Assembly: GCA_018881555.1 (NCBI GenBank) | Contig: JACAXG010000130.1 | Span: 716,079-780,078, forward strand | Length of the DNA stretch: 64,000 nucleotides | Reading direction: 5' to 3' | DNA from: Amblyornis subalaris | Lineage: Eukaryota; Chordata; Aves; Passeriformes; Ptilonorhynchidae | In this document: piece by piece, positions 1-10,651 of the stretch | How the letters are laid out: each line of letters opens with the position of its first letter | How positions within the stretch are numbered: position 1 is the first letter of the stretch | Notes under the pieces: model-generated | What the model was told of the DNA's origin: nothing | Seen by the model: only the letters and a program-made list of their open reading frames with translations | Database searches by the model: none | Translations under genes and position numbers: made by a program

Positions 1-59
1 CTGAGAGCTCTGGAAGTGCTAAAAGCCCTGGCAAGCCCTGTCCCAGCTGTAGACCTGAC

Positions 60-245
60 TCCTCTCCAGCCTCCAAACAAACCCAACGCGGCGGCGGCCG
101 CCGCTTTCCACGGAAAGCGTTTCCTGCGNGAACATTCCGAGCGTGACGTGGCTGCGGGGGTGAGTCAGAGCCGGGTTACCTGGCAGGGCTGTGTGTCCTG
201 TCCCCATGCTGACACCACACACCTCGTTTCTGGGCNGGCTGTCAC
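60..245. promoter_or_regulatory. CpG-rich block, candidate regulatory element
   Basis: A GC-rich stretch with many CpGs, including a NotI-like GCGGCCGC core within a longer GC palindrome (about 90-103), a TGACGT CRE half-site (145-150) and a TGAGTCA AP-1-type heptamer (162-168). An 8-bp inverted repeat with a 2-nt spacer lies at 102-119; arms of that length are expected by chance. No frame looks coding. Regulatory function is inferred from composition and motifs only. Confidence 0.3.
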
Positions 246-457
246 CTCCGTGCCTCCCTCGTGACTCTCTGCTGAACGACTTCCAGCCCCGGCGCTGTCT
301 CCGCCAGGGAAGCGCTGCTGGGAATGCTGAGTGATGGAAAGTCGAAGCAGAGCAGCAAATGTCCCTCTGCTAAACGTGGGAATGAAGGCTCTGGCTTTAT
401 TCTGTATCCTAAAAACCCTCGGCTTGCTGCTCAGACTCACCCTGGCCTCTTCATTGA

Positions 458-503
458 AGGCTGGGCTTGATCTTGGAAGTCTTTTCCAGCCTTAATTCTG
501 TGG
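458..503 (+). repeat. CR1 LINE fragment, 3' tail only
   Basis: Resembles the last 45 bases of a CR1 subfamily: a 'gatcttggaagtcttttcc' segment followed by 'agccttaattctgtg'. Everything 5' of this is missing, as is usual for 5'-truncated CR1 insertions. Confidence 0.55.
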
Positions 504-1149
504 GTGGGAATATCGTGCCATCCCCAGGTCTTACAAACAGAGGATGCTCTGGCTCCTGGCAATCGATTTTCCAGTCCAATCCTGCATCCCTGCTTGTGGA
601 TCAAAGCCTTTTACCAAACAGTTGTTTCTTGGCTTGGAAAATACACAGAATGTGTTTGGTTTTTCTACGTTAATTAAAGAAGGAAAGGAATAATAATCTC
701 CTACAAATCAGTGTGATATCCCTCCACCTTCCCCATCTCATACCATGATTGCTGCAATGCCAATTCCCAGTGGGATGCCTGCCAGGAAACCTTGGGGATG
801 AGTAACCTTCATGGGTATCCCGGACACGGGGATCCTTCCTCAGGGACACTCGGCAAAAGCAGTGCTTTAATTCCCATCCCTAAGTTTCCTGTCATTAAGT
901 CAATAACCCTATTGTTATAAGTTCATCTTCGTTTTTGGAGGCACAATACCCCAGGCTTTCAACCTGGGGCAAGATTAAAATCTGTTTTAGTCAGGGATGA
1001 ACCCTTGGCTGTGGGACAAACACCACGGGAGATCAGGACAGGTGACATAGAAAAGGGGTGACTTGTCGAGTACATGAAAGGTTTTTTAGGAATGAAAGCA
1101 TTTCTGCAGGGGTTCCACACAAACATCCTTGATAATTTAGATTTACAGG
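504..1149. other. Unique noncoding sequence
   Basis: Moderately AT-rich sequence. I see no repeat, coding frame or RNA gene in it. Confidence 0.5.
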
Positions 1150-1381
1150 AGCATGGGGTGACAGGGCAAGGGGGAATGACTTAGGACTGGAAGAGAGTAG
1201 ATGATGATTGGGAAGGAATTCTTCCCTGTGAATGTGGTGAGACCCTGGAACAGGCTGCGGCTGCCCCACCCCTGGAAGTGTCCGAGGCCAGGTTGGACAG
1301 GGCTTGGAGCACCCTGGGGTAGTGGAAAGTGTCCCTGCCCATGGCAGGGGGTGGAATGGGATGAGCTTTAATATCCTAACC
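1150..1381 (+). repeat. CR1 LINE fragment, 3' body
   Basis: Shows 'ttgggaaggaattcttcc', 'cctggaagtgtccgaggcc', 'cttggagcaccctggggtag' and 'gtgtccctgcccatggcagg' in CR1 order on the + strand. It ends in the shortened tail 'gagctttaatatcc'. It is 5'-truncated, with no ORF2 left. Confidence 0.9.
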
Positions 1382-4300
1382 CACACCAGTGTGGGATTTT
1401 CTGATTTACACACCCCCTCAGTATGAACCCAGCAGTCCCTGCCCCAGACACCCACCCACGGTGACATCCTGGCCGCTCACAACGCGGCTCCGTGCGTCCC
1501 AACTCCCTGTCCTGCAAGGATTTTCCCTCCCAGCCCTTGTGCCTGCATATGGAAGAAGGTTTCCCTCGTCACAGCCCGAGCCTGCGTTTCACATTCATGC
1601 ATTTCAGGCGTAGACGTGTAATTAAATCCCGGAATATTTTAAGCGCTGGTAGTGATTGGAAGGTCTCGTAACTCGGCTCAGCATATGTTGCTCTCCCTCA
1701 TAGTAAGCTCGTGTTCTGCCAGCTGCCTGCGTGGGCTCTCCCTACAATTCCCATCCTCCCATCAATGAGCCGCAGCCAGGAGCAGGAATCATTCCCCAGC
1801 CAGAATCATTCCCTGCTCCGCCCAGGAGCAAAACGCTGGTGTTTCACCGGCTGAGGGGCCGCTCAGAAAGGTGGGAAGGCTCCAAAGGTCGAGCGGTTTA
1901 ATGGGAGCGTGGCTGGGGGCTGGCAGGAATTCTCCATCTCCCGGGCTGGCGCAGGATCCTTTGCTATGGTTACACNAGCCAGGAAGAGAAAACGCAAGGT
2001 GGGGGATACTCAATTGTTATTTCTTCTTTTTTTAAGCCCAGGCAAGTTACTAAATCCACCTTCCAAAGCCGTGACAGGAATGTTAACAGGCAGGAAATGC
2101 TCGTGACCGTGAGCACCTGATCCGAGCTGGTACACGTGCCTCACCTTCCTCCTTTTTTTTTGTTTCCCTGGAAAGGATCCCATCCTCGCCTACCATCTGG
2201 TAAACATTGCTGCTTCCTCCTGTGTGCCGCGGAGTGTGCAAAGCTCAGCTTCATCCCGGCTCCCGCTCGGGGCTTATTCCTGGCAGGGAGCTCTGGGGGA
2301 CAGGGATGCTCCCGGGGGATGGGGTGTCCTTGGAGCGGATCGCTCCGGTCTGTCCTTGCGGGTGGTGGTTACACNGCACCGAGGGGCGGAGATGCAGTTC
2401 CTCACCGCAATTCCCAACCCATCTGCCGTGGATGGCATACGAGGGCTACGATTTGGAATAATNCTAATCAATAATCAATACCAAAAGCAAGTGTCTACCC
2501 AGGGGGTGCCCCCCTCATCCTATTGCCCTCTCCCAAAAGGGACACGGAGCAAGCACATCAAACTCAGGGACACTCCCCGGGGTCACCCCAAAGAGCCAGA
2601 GACCTAAAACCCCGCCTGGAGTCAGCCAGAGTATCCACACCCTTCCAGTCAGATCCTTCAGACTTCAGTGACNTCCTGAATCTTTTGTTCTTTCTCTGAT
2701 TTTTGGGGAAAAAATCCTGCCGTGTTCGTCCTAGATGGCAGCTGGAATTCACCCCGGTGTCTCATTCCAGGCGGTGTCACGGGACGGGCAGCGCAGCCCC
2801 CGACCTGTTCCCGACGCCCTCGGTGTGAAATTTTCCCAGAGTTTGTCAGGAAACTCTTCGCAGCCACTTTTTCTTGGAACAGATCCTTAACACCGAGCGG
2901 AAATCTGCAGGCTCCGGGCCAGGTTTCGTAATGGCTCCGGGAGCAGCGCGGGGACAGTAGTTTTACATGGAAAAAAANCCCCAAAATTCCAGCAGAAATG
3001 ATAACCTTTGAGCACCCTGGATGTACAAACATCGCCTTTCCTCTGCTCTGCACGCAGCAGAACTCGTCTGGAGAAACCCCATGGACACAGTTTGTCCCAA
3101 AATAACTCCTTTGACTGAATATCCACGGCGTGGGATTGCTGCCTGTGTGGAAATCGCTGCTCTGGGGGGCTGGGGAAGGCTCTGGAAATACAAAATGCTG
3201 GATATGTTCAGCCTTCCCCACGCCAGCCCCTCCGGCTCCNGGCTCCCACACATCTCAGCTTTCCCCAGGAGCATGTCTGTCTGCTAAAAAAAGGGAAAGA
3301 GGGGAAAAAAGGCCAAAAATCTTAGCACATTTCAGGGAATAAAGTGAAAAAAAAACCCTTTTAGCTGTCAGAGGTAGATCCCATTCACGCTCTGGTGTAA
3401 ATCCACAGGGGAGAACGTGGGAGGAGGAAGACCTGGAGCTCCTGGGAGCAGCAGCACTCGCTGCCCGTGCCTGAGGCACGAAGGAAGAGCTGCCAAAATC
3501 CATGGAATGAGGGTAACACGGCGTGTCCGTACCCCACGCGCAGCTTCCAGAAGCTGCTCTTTTTGTTTGCCTCCCCAGCCCTCACCTTTCTATGCAAATT
3601 CAGCGGTGGCTGAACCAATATTTATCCCNTTTTTCCTGGTCAGGAACCTCTCCTGCCTCCTGATATTTCAAAATACGTGTCTTGTCACCCTGAGGAGCTG
3701 CACCCGTGAGTGTCTGAGGAGGAGGAAAGCTGCAGGGATATTTTTAGCCACGTGTTTGTCTGCGGAGCTGCATCCCTGGAGAATTTTGGGATCATCCCCG
3801 CCCGGGGACTGAATCAGTTTGGGTGAGAGGCAGAGCAAGAATATCCAAATGTCACCAGCCCGTGGAATACATTTAATAATCCAAGCACTAAAATATTCCA
3901 GTCTGGCATGAAAATCCTTGGAAGCGGAGAGGGTGGGATGGCACTGGCCGGGGACGGGCTGTGGGTGGGTCATGTCCCTCCTGTCACCTCGCTGTGCCTG
4001 CCTGGAGCTTCCAGGACAAGGNTTTGCAGGGACAAAGGAATGTTTAGGGAGGTGGAAAACGATTTGACAGATTTATTTTCTACCTCGCAGGACCGAGGGA
4101 GTTTGCCCCGTGTTGCTCCACGGGGCCACCAGTTGACTTCAGTCGATCTTTGAGCTTTGAAATTCATTTTAAACTGCATTTTTAAATTAAACTTCATTCA
4201 CTTCCCGAGCACAGAACACAGATCTGAGCGCTCTGCCCCGAGTCTCCTCTTTCAATAACAAGAGGTGGAGAAGGAAAATGCATTTCCAAGCCTCTGCCCT

Positions 4301-7300
4301 TCCCTGTCTGTGCAGCCCCGGGGGGAATTTTGCAGATTATTCACACGTTCGGTGTCTTCACCACATCAGCTTTAGGATGAACTCAGAAAACATCAACATT
4401 CTGCTCTCCAGAGGGACTTTTGTTGCAAGGTTTCATTTTCAGGGTGCTTAGCAAGCACTTCATGTGGCCCAAGCTGTGGATTTCCCCCCAGGAAAGGGAA
4501 GTGCAGGGAATGGGGACTGGCAGAGGACAGGGATGGGGTGCCTTGCACCACTGGAGCAACCCCTGGATCAATAACCCATGGTTNTGCATTTTTATTAAAG
4601 TACTTAATGCCTCTTTTTTTTGTGTAAAGCCACGAAGTTTAATGAGGAGCAACTAAAACATAATTGCAGGACTTTCAAGGGGGCATCTCTGGTCCCCTGG
4701 CCAGGACAGCTCCACGGGAGGTGAAGGAAAACATCTTGGAGGAAAATACGGGCGGAAAATGAGAATCGGTGACTTCAGGCAGGGTGTGTTCGTTAAATGG
4801 AACGGAGGAAATGCTGACAGAGCTGCTTTTGCTTTGGGAACGAAGTTAAAGATGATCCAAGTGCTTCACAGAACGCACAGACGGATCCATACGTATTTGT
4901 TTGGATGAAAAAATACTTCGTGGATCGCCAGGAANGGTGGGGCACAGTGGGTTAGGCACTCCTGGGGGGGCTCAAGCCACCTTGGAATGGGATAAAGGAG
5001 ATGGGAATCGCACTCAGGGCTAGCTCAGGCTGTGTCAGCCGGAGCTACAGGGATTGCAAATGTGGAAAACCTGCGCTTGGAGCCTCCCATTCCCGGTCAA
5101 GGCCTCTGCCAGTGACAGATGTGNGAAAGCACTTCAGCAATGTGCTCCAAACCACCTCCAAATGTTTTCCAGGCTGGAAAAAAGCCGGCCAGGCCGCCAC
5201 AAGTGCCACTGAGCCAGGGAGCTACCCCGGCTCCGGGCACGCTGCCGAGCAAACCTGCTGCCTGTGCTGTCCCAGCAAATTCCTGCCGGGAAGAGGATGC
5301 TCCCAAATGAAGCGGAGAGGCATCAGCCCGNTCCCCCGGAGCTGGGCGGAATGCAGCGTTTTGGGATTGTTGTATTTGGGATTGAGTCACTTCCGCGGCC
5401 GCTGAGCCTCCCCGTGGCAGGCCACCTGCTGTGGATGCGGTCACCTCGGCTCATTTATCCAGCGTGTCCTCGGAAATCCGGGCACGGGACACGGCCTGCT
5501 GGTCCTGGGCANGCTCTGCCGAAGCCTCTGACGTGTTCCTTGTGCCAGGTACACCTGGATACGCGTTATGGAGCCATGGAAAACCATTCCTCCTCCTGCC
5601 TGCNCGGAGTCGTCCTCCCAGAGCAGCCNCCNTGGCTAAAGGTGTGTTTGGGATGGCTCCAAAATCCACCTGGCTCCATCCTGGCTCTCCCTTCCAACTG
5701 CAGTAGCAGCAAATCCCCATGGCTCGCAGCTCNAGGAGTCCCAAATCACCCCCAGGATGGGATGTGGGATCCCCCAGCNTTCCCACTGCGGGTGTGATGT
5801 TTGGGGCCATCCGTGGTCCTGCTCCCTGTGCCATCCCCTTTGGCTTNTCCCAAATTGTCCCAAATTCATCCCGACACATGGAGTTCAGGAAGGGAGCCTG
5901 CTGATGGAGGGAAAAATTCCAGCATTGTTCACATCACTGAGGTTTTTTTGGTTAGGGATGAAAATTCCAGCTCCCTTCTAACTTCTGTACATCTCCAGTT
6001 CCATGACCCGGAATTCCACTTTTGAAAATAACTGTTCCACGGGAACAGCNTCCTAAAATACACACCTGACCTACTTTATCCGGTTATCTCCCTCAAAATG
6101 TCATCCTGCAGCTTCAGGAGCGGGATCTGCGGAGCTGGACACGGCCGGGGGTCAATCTGCTCCTCCAGCCACCTGCTGAGAAGCCGAGGCCATGATTTCC
6201 TTTTCCCTAAGGATCAAAGCAGGAATTGGAGCTTGTCATGAAATCCAGCATTTGGGTCTGGTGTGGGGACACACACGAAGGCATCCGATGGCTCGTCCAA
6301 ACCACAGAGGAATGCAAACTCCGCTTGTTAATCCATCGGGAATGGCCTGCTGTGGAATTCCTGGGCTTTCTGCCTCCCATCCAGTACTCATCACTCAGCG
6401 CTGGGAATGTCTGGAAAGGGCTCTGGAAAGGNTGACAACAACAAGCCCCCAGGGCAAGGTTTTGGTGCCAGGCACATGGCCTGGGACATCTGACCTGGAT
6501 ACCTCTCAAGGCTGCAGGAAGCTGGTGCTGGTCACGATCCATGAGGGATCCGGGGCTCCTTCCCCATTCCCAACCAGCAGCGCCGCCCTGGATTCAGAAT
6601 TGGAGCCGTGGACATCGGGACAATGCGTACATCCCGTTTTTCCTTCCATCTGAACTCACGTTTCCAGCGGTGAACCCCCTCATGCCTGAGGATTTTAATG
6701 GAGTTCCCGGAGTTATTACCACGGGGTTGCCGTGTAAATCTGCGTTTTCTCCGTGTCGTCTAATAAATCTTCTGAGCTTTTATGACTTTTATTTTATAGT
6801 TTTGTTTTTTAAAACCAAACATCCAACCAAGTCTCCCCTTGGCCGAGGAGCTCTGGTTCATGTGGATGCAGAGNGTTGGGTTTTTTAGTGTTTATAACTC
6901 TTCTTTTCTAAGGATTGTCCTTTTGCCTGTCAGCGTTTCAATACTAAATCTAACAGGGAGCTCTTGGGGTGTTTCTGTCCCCTCCCTACCCTAGANCAGG
7001 CATTCCATGTTTCCCATTCCACAAACAGAAAAATCCAGGGAGAAGAAGCAAAGCGGTTGCCAAGCGGGGATCGAACCGGGTACGTTGCAGTCTCTAAAGC
7101 CACCCAACACTTTTATGGGTTTAACAGATTATACAGGAAAAGGCTACAGGGCTGTTTATATATAAAAAATATAAAAGCAAAAATCTCCTCGGCATCAGCT
7201 CCAAGGCCTGCTCCGTGTTTTATTAGGGAATAGNGTTTGTAATATTGGCACTTGGGGAAAAACGGGGATTGGGTGATTAAAGGCCGACTAATCCGACTTT

Positions 7301-8635
7301 ATTTAAAAGAATGGATGAGGGAAGCAAGTGTTTGAATGGAAAGGTGAATGGGAAATGGTGTAAAAGTGGAGCAAAGGTGAAACAAGGGATAATTGGGCCT
7401 GGCTTTGGAGGATAACGGGATTCTCGGGCAAAGGGAATGCAGGAGATTGCACCTACCTGGACATGAGGAAAAGCAGCTGGCAGTGGCACAATGTCAAGTG
7501 CAGGGAAGGAACTGGGCAAGGCAGGTGCCAACCAGAGGAGCCAATTCCTTCGTGATCCACATGGAAAATGTTTGGTGTTTTCATTAAAAACCATAACAAG
7601 AGAAAAAATTGTGTGTGGGGGAGGTGTTTGCTGGTAAAATTCCCTGATGAAATCTGCTGATGGCANAAATGTAAGGGGAAACAGGGACCATTTGGAATCT
7701 CAGGGATTGGAAAAAAGCACTCAGGATGTCACAATGAAGGCTTGGTCTGTATGGGAAGAGTGCATCAATTCCAAAGGATGAAGAGGAGAATCCTGCCTGG
7801 TCAGGGGGGATGAAGAGCTCCCAGGAGATGCACAAGGATCTCCCTAACCTGAGGTGTTGAATACAACTCTGATCCGGAAAAAATGAGCTGTCCCAGCTCA
7901 GGACAGACTCCAGGAACTCGGCGCATTGAATCCACAAAAATCCCAGCAAAGCAACGCCTGGGAAAATCCGGCTGCTGCATCTGAAGACATTTAAGGGCCA
8001 GACATTAGAGGCGAGTCTCTCACGTCATGGATAAATGGGAGAACACAACGGGAGTGGGAAGAACCCCATTCCAGCAGCGAGGCTTCGAACCCCACACCGC
8101 TGTTTTGGTGGCCAGTCGGGAAGCAAAGGAGCCACCTCTGCCCAAGGCCGGGCGACTCCGTTCCTGGGCGGAGAAGGATTTGCTGTGGCGCCCGCAGCAG
8201 GAGAACCCCTGATAAACCCGGGATCCTTCGAGTCGGACCGGAAAAACCGGAGCTCCTGCCACCCACCCTGCAGCTGATCCGATCACGGTGTGATAGCCGA
8301 GGCAGGAGCGGGAGGAGGGACGGGAGGGTGTGGGATGTGGTCCGGGATTTCTTTGTTCCCACGGTCAGCTGGGGGCAGATGAGATCAACACCGAGAAATT
8401 GGAATAATTGTCTCGGAGTCTCCCGAGCCGGGGCACAGCTTCCCTGCTCCTCCCCCTCCCGCAGCGGCATCCCAGGAGTTCAGTTCTGGGCGCTGTGGAT
8501 CTCAGTGAGTGGATGGTTTTTGAGACGGGGAANAAAAATTGAGGAATGTCGTGGTGATAAATCACTTGCTTTTTTTCTGTATTTTTTTCCATAACAGTGG
8601 ATCAGATCAGAGGAAAAGAAGGAAGTGATTCCTAC
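1382..8635. other. 7.2-kb CR1-free unique noncoding stretch
   Basis: The longest stretch without a recognisable CR1 copy in the window. It contains mixed GC-rich and AT-rich unique sequence. Open frames stay under about 180 codons, are interrupted by N calls and resemble no known family. Two places (about 7066 and 8089, - strand) carry a TTCGA T-loop-like motif, but no tRNA can be folded around either. Confidence 0.5.
4575..4680. promoter_or_regulatory. Candidate conserved noncoding element
   Basis: An AT-rich island in more GC-rich surroundings. It has 'taaagtacttaatgcc', which resembles NKX/homeodomain sites, and further TAAT/ATTA cores. Chosen on texture alone. Confidence 0.2.
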
Positions 8636-8846
8636 TCTGCTCTGCTCTNGTGAGACCCCCACCTGCCTCCAGCTCTGGGGACCCCAATATAAGGATGTGG
8701 AGATGCTGGAGAGAATCCAGAGGAGACCATGGAGATGCTCCAGGGCTGGAGCCCCTCTGCTCTGGAGCCAGCCTGGGAGAGCTGGGAATGTTCATCTGGA
8801 GAAGAGAAGGCTCCAGGGAGAGCTCAGAGCCCCTNCCAGTGCCTAA
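8636..8846 (+). pseudogene. CR1 ORF2 C-terminal remnant
   Basis: The frame starting near 8625 reads residues that line up with the C-terminal end of the CR1 reverse-transcriptase polyprotein: an 'LQLWGPQYKDVEMLERIQRR' segment and later 'HLEKRRLQGELRAP'. The catalytic reverse-transcriptase and endonuclease domains are absent. This is a dead retrotransposon remnant, not a host gene. Confidence 0.75.
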
Positions 8847-9160
8847 AGGGGCTCCAGGAGAGCTGGAGAGGGACTTGGGACAAGGNATGGAGGGACAGGA
8901 CACAGGGAATGGCTTCCCACTGCCAGAGGGCAGGGATAGATGGGATATTGGGAAGGAATTCCTGGCTGTGAGGGTGGGGAGACCCTGGCACAGGTTGCCC
9001 AGAGAAGCTGTGGCTGCCCCTGGATCCCTGGAAGTGTCCAAGGCCAGGCTAGACAGGGCTTGGAGCAACCTGGGACAGTGGAAGTTGTCCCTGCCCATGG
9101 CAGGGGCTTGGAATGGGATGAGTTTTAAGGTCCCTTCCAGCCCAACCCATTCTGAGATTC
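8636..9160 (+). repeat. CR1 LINE, long 3' copy
   Basis: About 525 bp of CR1 in one piece: the ORF2 3' end, 'ctggagaagagaaggctcc', 'ggggctccaggagagctgg', 'gggatattgggaaggaattc', 'aggttgcccagagaagctg', 'ccctggaagtgtccaaggcc', and a tail ending 'cccattctgagattc'. It is the most complete + strand copy here, truncated within ORF2. A GC-rich body with few decayed sites suggests a fairly young subfamily. Confidence 0.95.
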
Positions 9161-10464
9161 CAGGAACTTGGCACAACCTCCAAGGAGTGCCAGACACCCA
9201 CTCCGTGTTTTCCCTCCCTCAGACATCAAAGGGCTCCGTGGCTGGGGGCTGTTTTCCCACATCCCTCTGCCTCTTCCCTGGGCTGGGGTGGAAAAACCAG
9301 GAACTGTGAAAACAGAATCAAAAATGGCTTTTAATGGGTCCGAACGGAGTGCAGGGAATGCAGAGCACACNCAGGCTCAGCTGAGTTTGGGAACGAGCTG
9401 GAATTCCTCCATATTTATGCACAACATCTGACGTGGAGCTTCCAATGTTTAATCCTGTGGCTTTCAAACCACAANAATCCCAGCTCTGAGGAGCCTTTGA
9501 TTCCGCCCAAAACAACAGTGGGAAAAGCATCGGGAGAGGAGGAATCACGGGAGGGAATTTTTGCCCCGTAAATGAAAAATGTTGTGGGGGATGGAAGACG
9601 TTGAAGGGGCCGTGCAGCACAGAAGGGATGGGCAGCAGCTCCAGGGGTGACAGATCCCGATTTTCCTGGCTTTGGAAATGGTTGGGATGAGTGGTCTGGC
9701 TGTGATCAGGGTGACAAATCCCAATTTTCCTGGCTTTGGAAATGGTTGGGATGAGTGGTCTGGCTGTGGTCAGGGTGACACAGAGAGACAGAGCTGCCCG
9801 TTGGAACCCAAGGATCTGTTTTGGCTTGGGAATAAAAGGATCCTGATCCAAAGCCCTGAATCCAAACACCTAGAAGGCTTGGGAGACACGGCAGCAACGC
9901 CAAGGGCTGGAATCTGCATCCAGCTCATGGTCCCATATCCTCCCGAGGATTGGGTTGGGATTTGGAGCTTCCTATTCCTGGTAGAGCCCTACACTAGGAT
10001 GAGAGGGAGGGCGGAGAGGAGGAAAAGGCTCTGCTGGCACATCNGACATCAGGATATCAGGATCTCTTATTTCTATGGATTTCCTCTCAATCCAAGGTGG
10101 AATCCTGCCTGGAGAAGGGCTGGGACACATCCCAACCCTCCTACCTGGGTGTGGGATGTCCCATTGCAGCAGATTTTGCTTGTTAGAGGGAAAAAGGCGA
10201 CTCAGGAGCTCCATGCTGGATGGCTGGGAAANGGGAATTCCACCTCCAAAGGTTTCCTAGCAAAACTGGGAGTTTTTAAACTTTCCGGCTCCAAAAGGAA
10301 AATGTAATATTTTGATATTTTGAGGCACTTTTTTTATATCTCATTCCCCGCCTTCTTATTTTCCCTGGTGAAAAAAATCCAAATATCACCAAATGGCATT
10401 AAAAACCCAAGGAAATGTTAGCACTGTCAATTTGGTGAGCAAGCAGCAGAAAATGCTTCCACGA
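9161..10464. other. Unique noncoding sequence with a tandem duplication
   Basis: Between two CR1 copies. Apart from the 64-bp duplication at 9649-9780 it holds no recognisable repeat, and no frame looks like a real gene. Confidence 0.5.
9649..9780. repeat. 64-bp tandem duplication, 2 copies
   Basis: Unit 1 is 9649-9712 and unit 2 is 9713-9776, followed by four bases of a third. The units differ at only three positions that I can see, for example 'cagatcccga' against 'caaatcccaa' near the start. Near-identity implies a recent duplication. Confidence 0.95.
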
Positions 10465-10560
10465 AATCATATTTAGGTTGGAAAAGCCCTCTAAAAACAT
10501 CGAATCCAACCATTCCCTCCCCAGCACTGCCGAGGCGTCCTCAAGTGCCACATCCATGAC
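10465..10560 (-). repeat. CR1 LINE fragment, 3' end
   Basis: Read on the + strand it begins 'atttaggttggaaaagccct', the reverse complement of a CR1 tail, and continues 'atcgaatccaacc ... aagtgccacatccatg'. This is a different CR1 subfamily from the one at 8.6 kb. Confidence 0.8.
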
Positions 10561-10623
10561 AAAATTCCCATTTTCCTACCACCACGGAGGAGCTTTTGAG
10601 ATGATTTTTGTCCCTTTCTGGCC

Positions 10624-10651
10624 TATAAAATATAAAATATAAAATATAAAA
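10624..10651. repeat. (TATAAAA)4 microsatellite
   Basis: Four perfect head-to-tail copies of a 7-bp unit. Confidence 0.95.

Noticed and set aside
6032..6048. 7-bp inverted repeat CTGTTCC-ACG-GGAACAG, considered as a steroid receptor element
   Set aside because: The half-sites face the wrong way for a glucocorticoid response element, and 7-bp arms occur often by chance.
7040..7120. Possible tRNA on the - strand (T-loop-like TTCGATC)
   Set aside because: Only 3 of 5 T-stem pairs form, no matching acceptor stem is found, and the nearest A-box-like sequence is far too close.
8060..8140. Possible tRNA on the - strand (GTTCGAA motif)
   Set aside because: The T-stem does not pair properly and no cloverleaf can be drawn around it.
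8650..9309. 219-codon open frame on the + strand
   Set aside because: It runs through a CR1 copy in a frame other than the ORF2 frame. It is a shadow of the repeat.
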